A DNA stretch of 64,000 nucleotides, taken from Inonotus obliquus. Its lineage: Eukaryota; Basidiomycota; Agaricomycetes; Hymenochaetales; Hymenochaetaceae. The position numbers were made by a program, and so were the translations under genes. The notes under the pieces are model-generated. The model did not search any database, was not told the origin of the DNA, and saw only the letters and a program-made list of their open reading frames with translations. Positions 1 through 10,136 of this stretch are shown piece by piece. Location: positions 868,001 to 932,000 of the forward strand of contig JAJHTX010000006.1 in the NCBI GenBank assembly GCA_032164295.1. Direction: 5' to 3'. Position 1 is the stretch's first letter. Each line of letters begins with the position of its first letter.

Positions 1-606
1 TCGTAATATTGGCACGCTTTACACTATCGGAAGCAAGAACATAGTAGGACATCAGAAAGGATAAACAAGAAATATCGGACGTCGCAGTAACTCGTAATTC
101 TGCACACAAGTTAGCAAATCGAAAGCCGATGGAAAGTGCCAAGCTTACTATCAAGCGTTGAGCACAACTCGTCTAGTAACAAGCACCGGTACCCACTCGA
201 CCCACTCCTCCTCGATCATGATAGTTGTCTCCACAAATACTCTTCGTGCTATTAAGCATAAAGATCGCAAAGTGTCGAGAAAGTAACTCACTGAATCGGG
301 TTAGAGGAAGCGCGACGATACACAAAAGTCAGCCTGAGAAGTTCAGAAGCGTGGCAGAGCAGATGGTGAAGTCGTGCACGAAGTCGTGAAGGTGGCATTA
401 GAACAAAGAATTGCAGAAAAGGAACTCGAGCGGCGATAGATAAACAAACCATTCTTTATATGGTCACGCTCTAGAAGCAGAAATGAAGGTTCAAGAACCA
501 CCGGTTGCACCATTCATTTGGTCTTATCTGAGAAGCCATCCGATACATCGCTCTGGAAAAACCAAAGACCACAGTCCAGATACCAAAAACCAAATAAGCC
601 CAAACT
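1..606. other. Non-coding left edge
   Basis: AT-rich sequence with no convincing open frame, RNA gene or repeat that I could recognise. It runs into the minisatellite that starts at about 607. Confidence 0.5.
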
Positions 607-770
607 GGGTAATCGATTATATCATCCATCAGGTCATCGATTATATCATCCATCAAGTAATCGATTATATCATTCATTAGGTCATCGATTATCTCATCCA
701 TCAAGTAATTGATTATATCATCCATTAGGTCATTCATCAAGTCATCGATTAGATCATCGATCAGGTCATC
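607..770. repeat. 24-bp minisatellite array
   Basis: About seven head-to-tail imperfect units of 24 bp, each built on the motif ATCGATTATATCATCCATCA with a GTC or GTA junction. Because 24 is a multiple of three, several frames stay open and give artificial 8-residue repeats on both strands. I do not regard these as proteins. The array is directly visible; its function is unknown. Confidence 0.85.
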
Positions 771-796
771 ACCTTGAACCATATTCTGGACTCATC

Positions 797-1010
797 AATT
801 GATTCATTGATGGCACATCATTCATCAAGTAACTCATTGATGCGCATCATTCATCAAATAACTCATTGATGCACAGCATCTATCAAGTAATTCATTGATG
901 CACAGCATTCATCAAATCATGCATTGATGCACATCACTCATCAATTAATTCATTGATGCGCATCATTCATCAAATAACTCATTGATACATTGATACATAT
1001 CACTTGATTT
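797..1010. repeat. 29-bp minisatellite array
   Basis: About six to seven imperfect 29-bp units with the core CTCATTGATGCGCATCATTC followed by ATCAA. The array lies immediately right of the 24-bp array and shares its ATTCATCAA-like motif. Both arrays may have grown from one sequence by changing period; this is inference. Confidence 0.8.
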
Positions 1011-2485
1011 GGAGTATTTGATGCATAGCTTTGGAAGGAGATATCAAATTTTGATGATGTGGTTGATGCAGATCTATTTTTAGCTTATGCTGTGGATTAT
1101 GTAAATGGTCTTGGAATTAGTATTTAAGGACCAGCATGTAGCCCCCCAGAGGAATATAGAATTAACTCCCCATAGAATAACTCACCAGAGTTCTCCCCCA
1201 GAACAAGACAAGCTCACATCACTCTGTGACCTCTTGTCACACCATTTGCAAGTCAAGTCAAGGTTTCGTCGCATACAGTTGACCACAGCTTAAGACTGGG
1301 TAACTGCATTGCTCAAGGACTAGTTTGGTACTAGTCAAAGGTATTGTATCGCCTCTGTTCCAATTGGACATTGGTGATAAACTCCCTCTCAAAGTCGATA
1401 TCTAATAACTCGAGACTTCGAGTGTGTGTGTCCCTCTAGACATTGACATCTATTCTGCATAGCTTGTCATTGCCTACCTCGGTGTGGACAATTTAATTGC
1501 TCCTCACCCACGGTGACCTATCACTCACTTTCAAGAGAATTGGATAAAGACTCATCTCTCACTCACTCTACCTCTCTACTCAAACTTGAATCCCTCAATC
1601 CTCCAACTACAACAAGTTGCCCATAGCTTCAACGAACAACTGGGAAGACTACCCGCCTAGATAATTAGACCGGTTGACTCAGTGGGAGTGTACTTGGTAA
1701 TTTAACAGCCAATACCATCCCAGCACGACAACGTTATGAACCTCGACCATGTAATGCACTAGGGCAGCACCAGACTAAGTGGAAGGGGATAGATTACTAA
1801 GACGAGGACTGAAAGGTAATAGGAATATGACATAAGGTATTTAGAGTCATAGGAAAACAGGTATGACCGGAACCGATATGAACAAGTCATACGGCAATGC
1901 ACAGCAGCTAGCATCGAGTATGACTAGGTCTGAAAGTAGTTACATTGAAGCGAACGGACCAACAGTAGATAATTCCTATACTAGGTAGGCATGTAAAATA
2001 GTATAAATAGGAGGCCATCGTAGGGCCAACCCAGCAGTTTAATCCAAGTCCAGAGACTCAGAGTAAACCTCACAGAAAGTCTCCAGTTGATCGATAAACA
2101 ACCTCCGCACTAAGAACCCAATAAGTACTTGAGAGCGACACTCCTTAAGCTAATCAACAGTGTGAGTTGAAGCTTAGGTAAAATACGGATAGCAGCTAGA
2201 CTGTCTCTCCCTATCGTCAGCCTGAGTGCTAATTGATCAAAGTGTGGTAAGCATTGATCTCTCATACCTCTCTTATCGTGTCCAACAAGTGTTAGTACAG
2301 ACAGTTAAGGTTATCACTTAGTTATTAGTATAACTAACATTACGATAATAGTATTAGACCGCAGGCTACAGAAGTTGGTTGATAGTTGTTTTAGATGGAG
2401 CTTAACACATCCCCTAAGGTAGCTATTGATTCCACAGCTATAGTAGCATAGTGGATTTGGATTAACCCCTCTTTCGAGGCAACAA
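1011..2485. other. Gene-free stretch, possible degenerate LTR promoter
   Basis: No supported gene. A TATAAATAG box lies at 2002-2010, followed by A/C-rich sequence like the leader of a fungal LTR. No paired repeat is present in the window, so an old solo LTR is only a guess. Confidence 0.3.
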
Positions 2486-2536
2486 CCAGATCTAGATGCC
2501 GATCCTACCAGATCTAGATGCCGATCCTACCAGATC
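2486..2536. repeat. 22-bp tandem duplication
   Basis: Two exact 22-bp units beginning CCAGATCTAGATGCCGATCC, plus the first 7 bp of a third. It is a short local duplication with no evident function. Confidence 0.85.
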
Positions 2537-3659
2537 AGCGCAACCCCGAATTAACAGGCATACCGTCGGACTTGGAGCTTCGACCATGATCCAACTCTTC
2601 GCAGCAACGTATGGCATACCGATCGCAGCTTTGTGGGCCTTTTCCTCTGGTATGGGCTGTCGAACGTGGACTATTAAGCGTCGGTATCAGGATGGGTGGA
2701 CGGTACGGTATCGGTATCATCGGTATCGAAGTCTGGTGGTTCGGTACTGTGATGGAAGACGGGCGTAGGGATTGGTGATTCGGTATTGGTGCAGAAGTCT
2801 GGCTAAACGTATGCAGGACCAGTTCTCAATCATTCTTAGCCTTGTCGAATCGCAGAAGGCTCGTACTTTGTTGGAACCGCAGGCGTAGATAGGACGGCAG
2901 AAGTACCGTGGTCCGAAGAGAAGTAAGAAGCGGTAGAATCGCAGAAGTATCGTTAATTGGAAGAAGCGGTAGAATCGCAGAATTAAGCCCATATCGATCG
3001 TAGCCTCCGGTATTACTCTTTATCGAGCTAATCCTATTGAGGGAGGAAGCCCAAGTCAACCGAGACAGCCGAATGGCCCAGCAGCACCTGCAGAGGATGA
3101 AGACATGGCAGACTGTTTGAGTTGCTGTGCATGACATCATAAGGAACATTCGAGAAGGACTGACGTAGCAGTGCGGAAGGCACAGAGCTCCGCACAGCCA
3201 CAGGATTGGCCAGGGATGGCGTGATTGCTGTGCATTGACCAGGTATGAAGTCATATCGAAAGTCCTAGAAAGATTGTGGGGAAGATCAAAGATGCATCGC
3301 CACCCGATTGGAGATTGCAGGGTATCGGACAAGATAGGGGCTGTGCTCGGAAGAATCAGAGGGCTGTGCCCGAGGGAGCCCGGGTAACTCAATAGATAGA
3401 AGCTTCGGGTATAAATAGGCCAAGCGAGGGTGGCTATGTCCCTCAGCAAAATTCTTCTATACTAGTGAATACAAAAAAGCCCCACAAAGCTTCTCTTCTT
3501 CGCTACCACTCTTATCATCGGTACTAGTGTCCGGCCGGTCCCTTGACCCCGACTAAGTACTGTTGCTACTCTGCTCTACGAAGCACCACCTCGCACTTCC
3601 CATCGCTTATCAAGACGGACTGCGAATATTGCCGGAGTGAGTAGACTTGTTCTGGTGCG
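2537..3659. other. Low-complexity stretch, possible older LTR
   Basis: Short words such as GGTATCGGTATC and TAGAATCGCAGAAG recur, but no credible gene is present; minus-strand frames here have no family look. A TATAAATAG box at 3410-3418 is followed by CT-rich sequence up to 3659, where the gypsy element inserted. The sequence beyond that element ends GTCCTAACA at 10761, the same 9 nt as the 3' end of the intact LTR, so the target may have been an older LTR. Confidence 0.3.
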
Positions 3660-4217
3660 TGTAAGAACACTTTTCCTTTTTTGTCCTTTCTTATTTTTCA
3701 TATCCCATTATATTACTAAGTTCCTTTCATTACTAATACCTTATGACTCCCTCCGCCCCATCCCGATATATTACTAATACTGCATTACTAATTCCGCCCC
3801 AACCCGATGACGCTTACTCGCCCTTACTCATTCTTGCTTACTCGTCGGGCCCCGTTATTTGTTGGTTTATATTGTTATGCTGCTGCGCAGCACCTTCTTA
3901 GAGTAATACCTTCCCACGTCTCATGTGTATATAAGTAGATAGATCTTGTCTCGTCTTCCCCACTCGACTCTTCTACTTACCACCACGACGTCTTAGGTAT
4001 TCCTCTCTTGTACTTACTTAGTTTATTCAATCTACTTACCACCACGACGTCTTAGTCGTATACTGTTCCTAGACACGTGCATTACTCAAGGCTTATCCCC
4101 TTAGACGTACGTCGCCGACGACTGTGTACTCTCCCCAAGACGCAGTAGAGGTTGCCACCATACGACCTTCGTGAGAACAGGCCTCGAACGTGCACTGCCA
4201 CCTCGTCCGTCCTAACA
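3660..4217 (+). repeat. 5' LTR, 558 bp
   Basis: It begins TGTAAGAACAC and ends GTCCTAACA. A TATA box (TATATAAG) lies at 3928-3935. About 34 nt downstream, at 3962-3972, is the 11-mer that pairs with the primer-binding site, so U3 probably ends and R begins near 3962. A CCACCACGACGTCTTAG motif occurs twice in the R/U5 part. Confidence 0.95.
3928..3935 (+). promoter_or_regulatory. LTR TATA box
   Basis: TATATAAG in the 5' LTR, repeated at 10405-10412 in the 3' LTR. It lies 34 nt upstream of the sequence that must be the RNA 5' end if self-priming is correct, which is a normal TATA-to-start distance. Confidence 0.7.
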
Positions 4218-4218
4218 T

Positions 4219-4229
4219 AAGAGTCGAGT
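4219..4229 (+). other. Primer-binding site, self-priming type
   Basis: AAGAGTCGAGT begins 2 nt after the 5' LTR. It is the exact reverse complement of ACTCGACTCTT at 3962-3972, and pairing stops on both sides at exactly 11 nt. No tRNA 3'-end complement (TGG start) is visible here. Tf1 of fission yeast primes with the first 11 nt of its own mRNA folded onto such a site; the geometry here is the same. Confidence 0.75.
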
Positions 4230-4368
4230 CTCCCCTCAGGACCGACGTCTGACTCGTCATCAACATCTCTCCTTTGCGAGCGCCCCCTAACAGGTCGATA
4301 TCGCATCAACCCGGGTTTACCCGAGCACGACAGAAACCCTCAACCCTGCCCGGCGACGTTAACCAACG

Positions 4369-4680
4369 TTGTCGTGTATTGGATTCATAACAAGTAACCA
4401 ACCCCCACTCGTCACCCTGGCTCCTAGTCGTAGAAACCGACAGTACCGAAAGCCCAAGTCCTACATCATCCCGTTTAACTCCCTCGACTACGATCCGAAC
4501 GATATTGTCGTAGGAACAGACAGGAAAGGACGTGCTCAGTACATTAGGCTTACGTACCGCCCCCAGCGACCAGTAGTCGAAGTTAAGGAAGAAGAGGTAG
4601 AAGTGAAGATCGAGGAAGTCGACGTTAAGAGCAAGGAAGAAGACCCTTCCAGTTGGCAGAAGTCAATCGTACGTTGGTAA
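4369..4680 (+). CDS. Possible leader reading frame of the retrotransposon
   Basis: A 103-codon ATG frame between the primer-binding site and gag, with a basic N-terminal half and an acidic Glu/Lys/Val-rich tail. No domain recognised. It is in a different frame from gag. The gag frame itself is open without an ATG from 4797 to the gag start at 5232 and encodes plausible low-complexity protein. Either a spliced or frameshifted N-terminal Gag extension starts here, or this is untranslated leader. I cannot decide between them. Confidence 0.3.
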   Translation: MSCIGFITSNQPPLVTLAPSRRNRQYRKPKSYIIPFNSLDYDPNDIVVGTDRKGRAQYIRLTYRPQRPVVEVKEEEVEVKIEEVDVKSKEEDPSSWQKSIVRW

Positions 4681-5231
4681 ACACTGGCGTTAACATTGAC
4701 GTTGCATTTTAGAGGCAACCGTATCTGGACGAAGCGGACAAACGAAGTATACTGCAGCCAGCGTATCTCTTTCGTCATTCCCCTCTGGATTTTTAAGGTC
4801 ACCATCTCCTTCGACGACACAATCCCTGCTCATCGACAACAACAACAAGCTCATCCTCTCCCCGTCAGACCGCCACAATAGATACCGTATCGGAACGTGC
4901 GCGTCAGCGTCTCAGCCAGGTCAGACAAGGGAGGTACAGTGCGAGTCGTCAAGGTTTCTACTATACGACATCCACTGGAACCGACCAGCGTATAGTTTGG
5001 GATCAAGCCAAGGACAACTGGGCACACGTACCAACAAGTGTTCCCGCTCCCATCTCCTCCTTCGCCCCAACCTCGTCGACAGCTGCGAGATTCTCAGCAC
5101 GCGAAGAACCTGAGGAAACAACCGTAGGAGCATTTGATCCTCCTCAAAGTATCATATCTAGACCACCGTCGACACACGAACCTGCTCTACCCCCTGAGGA
5201 TCCTATTGACGTTGAACCGCCTGAAGACGAA

Positions 5232-6326
5232 ATGTCGCACCTCACAGCAGACGTGATCGCAGCAATTGTCGCCCAGGCCCTGGCACAGGCAGGAGTCGGA
5301 CAGCCAAGGACGCCGATGAATGCACCAGCAACATCGATGTCGACAGACAATCCATCTGTTGACAAGCCAAGGCAGTATCATGGAGGCGACGATTACGAAG
5401 ATTTCCGTCGGGAATTCCTGTTGTATGTCTCGGAGAACCCAGGAAGGTTTGGAACCGACGTCAACCGAATCAAATTCGTACTGTCGTATCTAAAGTCGGG
5501 ACGAGCTTCAACATGGGCGCAGAACTATGTCGATTCCAACACAGCAACTGATGGAAGTTCGACTATTCCTGACGACTTCAAGAAGTTTGTCGAGGCCCTC
5601 GACGCATCTTTTAGAGATCCCCACAAAGCATCTAAGGCGTTAGAGCGAATCTACTCAGAAGTACAAGGACGTCGTACTGCTGATGAATTCTTTGATATCT
5701 TCGAACAACTAAGGATCTCGGCGAAGCTCACCAACAAAGAACATGACGCAGTCCTCATCCACCGTCTAGAGCAAGCAGTTAACCCTGATGTTCTTCGAGG
5801 AGTTATGCGAGCGGAGAAGGTGCCAACGACGTATGATGGATGGAAAACGAAAGCGCTAGCTGTCGATGCAGTAGAACAACAGCTGCGAACCCAACTACGT
5901 CCAAATAAGCCACCAGTACGAAACTTTCCCCCAAACCCTCAAACTCAGTATCGTCGACCCCCAGGACCCCCACCCCAACAACAGCAATCACAACCACAAC
6001 GTCCCCCATTGCAGGCACAAGGAGTAAAGCCGGGAACGCACCCTGGAATGGGGATTCCAATGGAAGTCGACGCAGCTCATCGTCGTCTGCTTTGCTGGGC
6101 GTGCAGAAAGCCTGGACACTTTGCGTCGCAATGCCCAGATAAGCGGCAGGTGGTACGACAGATCATCGTGGGAATGGACCCAACGATTCGAAGGGAGATG
6201 GCGGAACAGCTTGGTGAGCTGCCAGAATCAGACTTTGTCGAAGAAGAGTACAGCGAGGAAGTTAGGGCTACGACCGAGACCGAGGGCGTCAACGTCGAGC
6301 AGGATTTTTCGGAAGACCAGCAGTAA
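5232..6326 (+). CDS. Gag (capsid-nucleocapsid) of the chromovirus
   Basis: A 364-residue structural protein that would form the particle and package the element RNA. Residues about 40-215 look like a retrotransposon capsid domain. A Pro/Gln-rich linker follows, then one CCHC zinc knuckle with Cys288, Cys291, His296 and Cys301, then an acidic tail. The start used is the first ATG in frame, but the frame is open back to 4797, so the true N-terminus may lie upstream. The stop at 6324-6326 lies inside a 61-nt overlap with the pol frame. Expression is expected from the 5' LTR promoter. Confidence 0.88.
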   Translation: MSHLTADVIAAIVAQALAQAGVGQPRTPMNAPATSMSTDNPSVDKPRQYHGGDDYEDFRREFLLYVSENPGRFGTDVNRIKFVLSYLKSGRASTWAQNYVDSNTATDGSSTIPDDFKKFVEALDASFRDPHKASKALERIYSEVQGRRTADEFFDIFEQLRISAKLTNKEHDAVLIHRLEQAVNPDVLRGVMRAEKVPTTYDGWKTKALAVDAVEQQLRTQLRPNKPPVRNFPPNPQTQYRRPPGPPPQQQQSQPQRPPLQAQGVKPGTHPGMGIPMEVDAAHRRLLCWACRKPGHFASQCPDKRQVVRQIIVGMDPTIRREMAEQLGELPESDFVEEEYSEEVRATTETEGVNVEQDFSEDQQ

Positions 6327-9300
6327 ACGTCGTAACTACTGGTCAACATTCTCAAGGACTCTCGTCTTCTCTAAATTATAACTCGCGTGCTGTACAGTAT
6401 TTAGATGCGCATCAATACACCGAGTTAAAAAATCACGAGATCCTGAACGACGTAATACCTACCCCCGAAAAAGAAGACGACCTAGACGTCGATGACTACG
6501 ATGATGCGTGGATGTATGACAGAGGTGTACAGCCTAAGGAGAAGGAACCAGAAGCCGTCTTTGTGCGGCGAACAAATGGATACCAACTAGACGTCATCGT
6601 AACCATCATTCATCCCTTAGATCGGCAACTAACTCCCGAAGATAAACAGGAGATGCAGCAGCTGGACGGAGAAGAATACGATACGGACAGATTGGAGTTG
6701 GATGCACATGCGCTCATTGACTCTGGAGCAACTGGTTCTCTCATCGACGAAGGATTCGTCGAAAGGTACAAGATCCCCACCAAACGCTATATTCGTCCTA
6801 TACCACTCTTCAATGCTGATGGAACTGGCAACAAGGAGGGTTCGATGACGGAGTATGTGGAAGTGCAAATGATCTTCGACGGGATACATGAAGAGACCAT
6901 TCGTCTAGCGGTGACATCCCTAGCGTCAACTAACGTCTTTCTTGGATATGACTGGCTGCGCAAGCATAATCCGGAAATTGACTGGAAGACGGGCGTCATG
7001 TCATTTACTCGTTGCCCGGAGACATGTTGGTCCTTGGAAAGGGAGGCGGAAGAGTATCGTAAGAAGCAGGTCAGGGGAGCGACAAAGTGGCCAGAGTACC
7101 TCGACGAGTTTGCAGACGTCTTCAGTGAGGAGAACTTTGAAAAGTTGCCGGAGCATCGTGTTTGGGACCACGCCATTGAACTAAAGGCGGACTTCAAACC
7201 AAGCGACTGTAAGATATACCCTCTCAACCCGAAGGAACAACAGGTGCTGCAAGAATTCATCGACGAAAATCTCGCCTCAGGACGCATTCGACACTCAAAA
7301 TCTCCCATGGCGTCGCCGTTCTTTTTTATCAAAAAGGAAGACGGTTCCCTCCGAGCGATTCAGGATTACAGGAAGCTAAACAAAGGGACCATCAAGAACA
7401 AGTACCCACTTCCTCTTATCCAAGAACTCGTCGACAAAGTCCGGGATTCTCGCTATATCACGAAGCTCGACGTTCGTTGGGGATATTACAACATCCGTAT
7501 TCGAGAAGGTGACGAGTGGAAGGCGGCGTTTAGGACTAACCTAGGATTCTTCGAACCGACGGTTATGTTTTTTGGTTTAACTAATGCGCCAGCCACGTTC
7601 CAAGGGTTCATGAATGACATCTTCAGAGAACTCGTACACGAAGGACACGTCATCATCTACCTCGATGACATACTGATCTTCTCCGAAAGACAAGACGAGC
7701 ACCAACAGCTAGTCAAACGAGTATTCGAGGTCTTACGAAAAAACAACCTGTACCTCAAACCTCAGAAATGCGAATTCGAAACAGACCACGTCAAGTACCT
7801 TGGTCATATCATCGGCAACGGAGTAGTGAGGGTGGATCCGAAGAAATCCAAAGCGATTCAGGAGTGGCCAGTGCCGAAGAACTTAAAAACGTTACAGGAG
7901 TTCCTAGGGTTTGGAAACTGGTTACGACGATTTGTCAAGGATTACAGCGAGATTGTTAAACCACTCACGAAACTAACGGGAAAGGTGGAATGGAAGTGGG
8001 ACGAAGAAGAACAGGCTGCCTATGAGGAGCTCAAGAAACGTCTATGCGAACCACCCGTACTTGCCATTCCGAACAACAAAGGAGCATTTAGAATCGAAGC
8101 GGATGCATCGAACTATGCAACTGGAGGAGTACTACTACAGGAGCAAGGAGGCAAGTGGAAACCAGTGGCGTATAGGTCGAAAACGTTGTCAGATGCTGAA
8201 CGAAATTACGAGATCTATGACAAAGAGATGCTCGCGGTTGTACAAGCTCTTAGGGAATGGCGACAGTATTTGCTAGGAGCTCATCAACGTTTTGAAGTCT
8301 GGTCGGATCACGCTAATCTCCTCTACTTCAAGTCACCACAGAAACTGAACTACCGTCAGGCAAGGTGGCGACTCGAACTAGCTGATTATGACTTTACGTT
8401 GATTCACAAAGCAGGAACGTCGATGGGCAAAGCTGACCTCCTGTCAAGACGAGCGGACTATGATAAAGGCGAACACGATAACGAGAACGTCACTTTCATC
8501 AAAGAAGACTGGTTAGTACGAGGAGTAGTGCGGACGTCGCAGGAGGATGTGTTGGAAAAGGTACGGGAAGCGCAGCAGGAGGTGAAGAAGAGACCAAAGG
8601 GAGTAGTACCAAAGGATGGGTGGTTAAAGCTAGGAAACGTCATCTTTGTGCCGAACGACGTGAAAGAGCTTGTGTTGAAGGAGTACCATGACTCACCAAT
8701 GGCTGGGCATCCTGGGACGACAAAGACCGTCAACCTCATTCGTCGAAAGTTCTGGTGGCCTACGATGTTCTACGACATCCGTACATATGTCAAAGGATGC
8801 GACAAGTGTCAAAGGACGAAGGCTACAAGGGCAACGAGAGCTAGGAGTCTGCACCCGAACGAAGTACCTGACAAGCCATGGGAAATCATCACTGTCGATT
8901 TGATTGGAGAGTTACCAGAATCCGAAGGATACAACGCTATCTGCGTAATTGTCGATCGCTTCAGCAAACAGATACATGCGGTACCAACTACGACGAAGCT
9001 GACAGCTGAAGGAATGGCTAGGATTTACAGGGATCACGTCTTTCGTCATCATGGACTACCACGCAAGATTATCCACGATAGAGGGACCCAGTTCGACGCT
9101 AAGATGATGAAGGAATTGTACAAGCTCCTACACATCGAAGGGAATCCATCGACGGCGTATCACCCACAGACGGATGGACAAACCGAGCGGGTTAATCAGG
9201 AGCTGGAACAGTACCTTCGTCTCTATGTGGATCATCGACAGTCGGACTGGGCAAATTGGTTGGCTATGGCTGAATTCGCATACAACAACCGAGAACACTC

Positions 9301-10099
9301 AGCAACGAAGATGTCCCCTTTCTTTGCAAATCTGGGTAGGAATCTAGGCGACTTTTCGGACATTGCGACGTCATCCTCGAACATGGTTGCTGAAGACTTT
9401 GTGAAACAGATCAAGGAGACCCACGAGCTAGCTAAAGAAAACCTTCAAAAGGCAGCTGACGACATGAAGAAGTACCACGACCGTCACGCAGGAAAGTCCA
9501 TAGAATTCGTACCAGGAGACAAGGTATTTCTGGACGGACGAAATATCAAAACGACGAGGCCTACGAAGAAGATGGAGGACAAGTGGTATGGACCTTACGA
9601 AGTGGTTGAGAAGGTTGGAGCTGGCGCGTACAAACTCAAGTTACCCAAAACGTGGAAGAAGATTCACCCTGTCTTCAATGAAATCCTACTGAAACCCGCG
9701 GTCGAGCCCTCGTTCGAATCTCAGAAAAAAGCACCTCCACCGCCACCTGTTCTCGTTGATGAAGAAGAAGAATACGAGGTTGAAGGAATACTCGATTCAC
9801 GACTACATCGACGGAAACTACAATATCTGGTAAAGTGGGTAGGATACGAGGAAGCAACCTGGCAACCAGAGTCGGACCTAGGAGACAATGCGAAGGAAGC
9901 TGTTGACGAGTTCTACCAAAAACACCCAGGAGCCCCTCGTAAACTCACGATACCTCAACGGTCGTTACGCCAAATCTTCGCATATACAGAACCTCCAGAT
10001 CCCGTGAACGGTTGGAAAGGAAAACCCATGGTCGCAACCAACATGGAAGATCTACCCCTCTATGTAGATCCGGTTGATCAACCAGGATTGCTGGCATAA
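6266..10099 (+). CDS. Pol polyprotein: PR-RT-RNase H-IN-chromodomain
   Basis: The frame opens after a stop at 6263-6265 and overlaps gag in the -1 frame. The first ATG is at 6512 (1195 residues from there). Counted from that Met: aspartic protease DSGA at about 70; reverse transcriptase YLDD at 383-386; RNase H acidic residue D531; integrase HHCC zinc-binding region from H726; DD35E core D796, D856 and E892 with exactly 35 residues between the last two; and a chromodomain at about 1088-1141. All catalytic residues are present and no frame break occurs. The chromodomain would target integration to marked chromatin. The chain probably arises as a Gag-Pol fusion and is cut by its own protease. 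I found no canonical X-XXY-YYZ slip site; a TTTTT run at 6305-6309 is the only weak candidate. Confidence 0.92.
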   Translation, partial: GYDRDRGRQRRAGFFGRPAVNVVTTGQHSQGLSSSLNYNSRAVQYLDAHQYTELKNHEILNDVIPTPEKEDDLDVDDYDDAWMYDRGVQPKEKEPEAVFVRRTNGYQLDVIVTIIHPLDRQLTPEDKQEMQQLDGEEYDTDRLELDAHALIDSGATGSLIDEGFVERYKIPTKRYIRPIPLFNADGTGNKEGSMTEYVEVQMIFDGIHEETIRLAVTSLASTNVFLGYDWLRKHNPEIDWKTGVMSFTRCPETCWSLEREAEEYRKKQVRGATKWPEYLDEFADVFSEENFEKLPEHRVWDHAIELKADFKPSDCKIYPLNPKEQQVLQEFIDENLASGRIRHSKSPMASPFFFIKKEDGSLRAIQDYRKLNKGTIKNKYPLPLIQELVDKVRDSRYITKLDVRWGYYNIRIREGDEWKAAFRTNLGFFEPTVMFFGLTNAPATFQGFMNDIFRELVHEGHVIIYLDDILIFSERQDEHQQLVKRVFEVLRKNNLYLKPQKCEFETDHVKYLGHIIGNGVVRVDPKKSKAIQEWPVPKNLKTLQEFLGFGNWLRRFVKDYSEIVKPLTKLTGKVEWKWDEEEQAAYEELKKRLCEPPVLAIPNNKGAFRIEADASNYATGGVLLQEQGGKWKPVAYRSKTLSDAERNYEIYDKEMLAVVQALREWRQYLLGAHQRFEVWSDHANLLYFKSPQKLNYRQARWRLELADYDFTLIHKAGTSMGKADLLSRRADYDKGEHDNENVTFIKEDWLVRGVVRTSQEDVLEKVREAQQEVKKRPKGVVPKDGWLKLGNVIFVPNDVKELVLKEYHDSPMAGHPGTTKTVNLIRRKFWWPTMFYDIRTYVKGCDKCQRTKATRATRARSLHPNEVPDKPWEIITVDLIGELPESEGYNAICVIVDRFSKQIHAVPTTTKLTAEGMARIYRDHVFRHHGLPRKIIHDRGTQFDAKMMKELYKLLHIEGNPSTAYHPQTDGQTERVNQELEQYLRLYVDHRQSDWANWLAMAEFAYNNREHSATKMSPFFANLGRNLGDFSDIATSSSNMVAEDFVKQIKETHELAKENLQKAADDMKKYHDRHAGKSIEFVPGDKVFLDGRNIKTTRPTKKMEDKWYGPYEVVEKVGAGAYKLKLPKTWKKIHPVFNEILLKPAVEPSFESQKKAPPPPPVLVDEEEEYEVEGILDSRLHRRKLQYLVKWVGYEEATWQPESDLGDNAKEAVDEFYQKHPGAPRKLTIPQRSLRQIFAYTEPPDPVNGWKGKPMVATNMEDLPLYVDPVDQPGLLA

Positions 10100-10123
10100 A
10101 CGTTGGTCGGGACGCCCAACCTT

Positions 10124-10136
10124 GAAGAGGGGGTGA
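10124..10136 (+). other. Polypurine tract
   Basis: GAAGAGGGGGTGA directly abuts the 3' LTR, the expected position of the primer for plus-strand DNA synthesis. The purine run is 10124-10133. Confidence 0.75.

Noticed and set aside
471..782. Open frames on both strands with 8-residue Asp/Ile or His/Ile repeats
   Set aside because: They are produced by the 24-bp tandem repeat, whose length is a multiple of three; no unique protein sequence surrounds them.
2826..3449. 207-codon minus-strand frame
   Set aside because: Composition is erratic, no domain or exon partner is visible, and it covers a likely LTR remnant.
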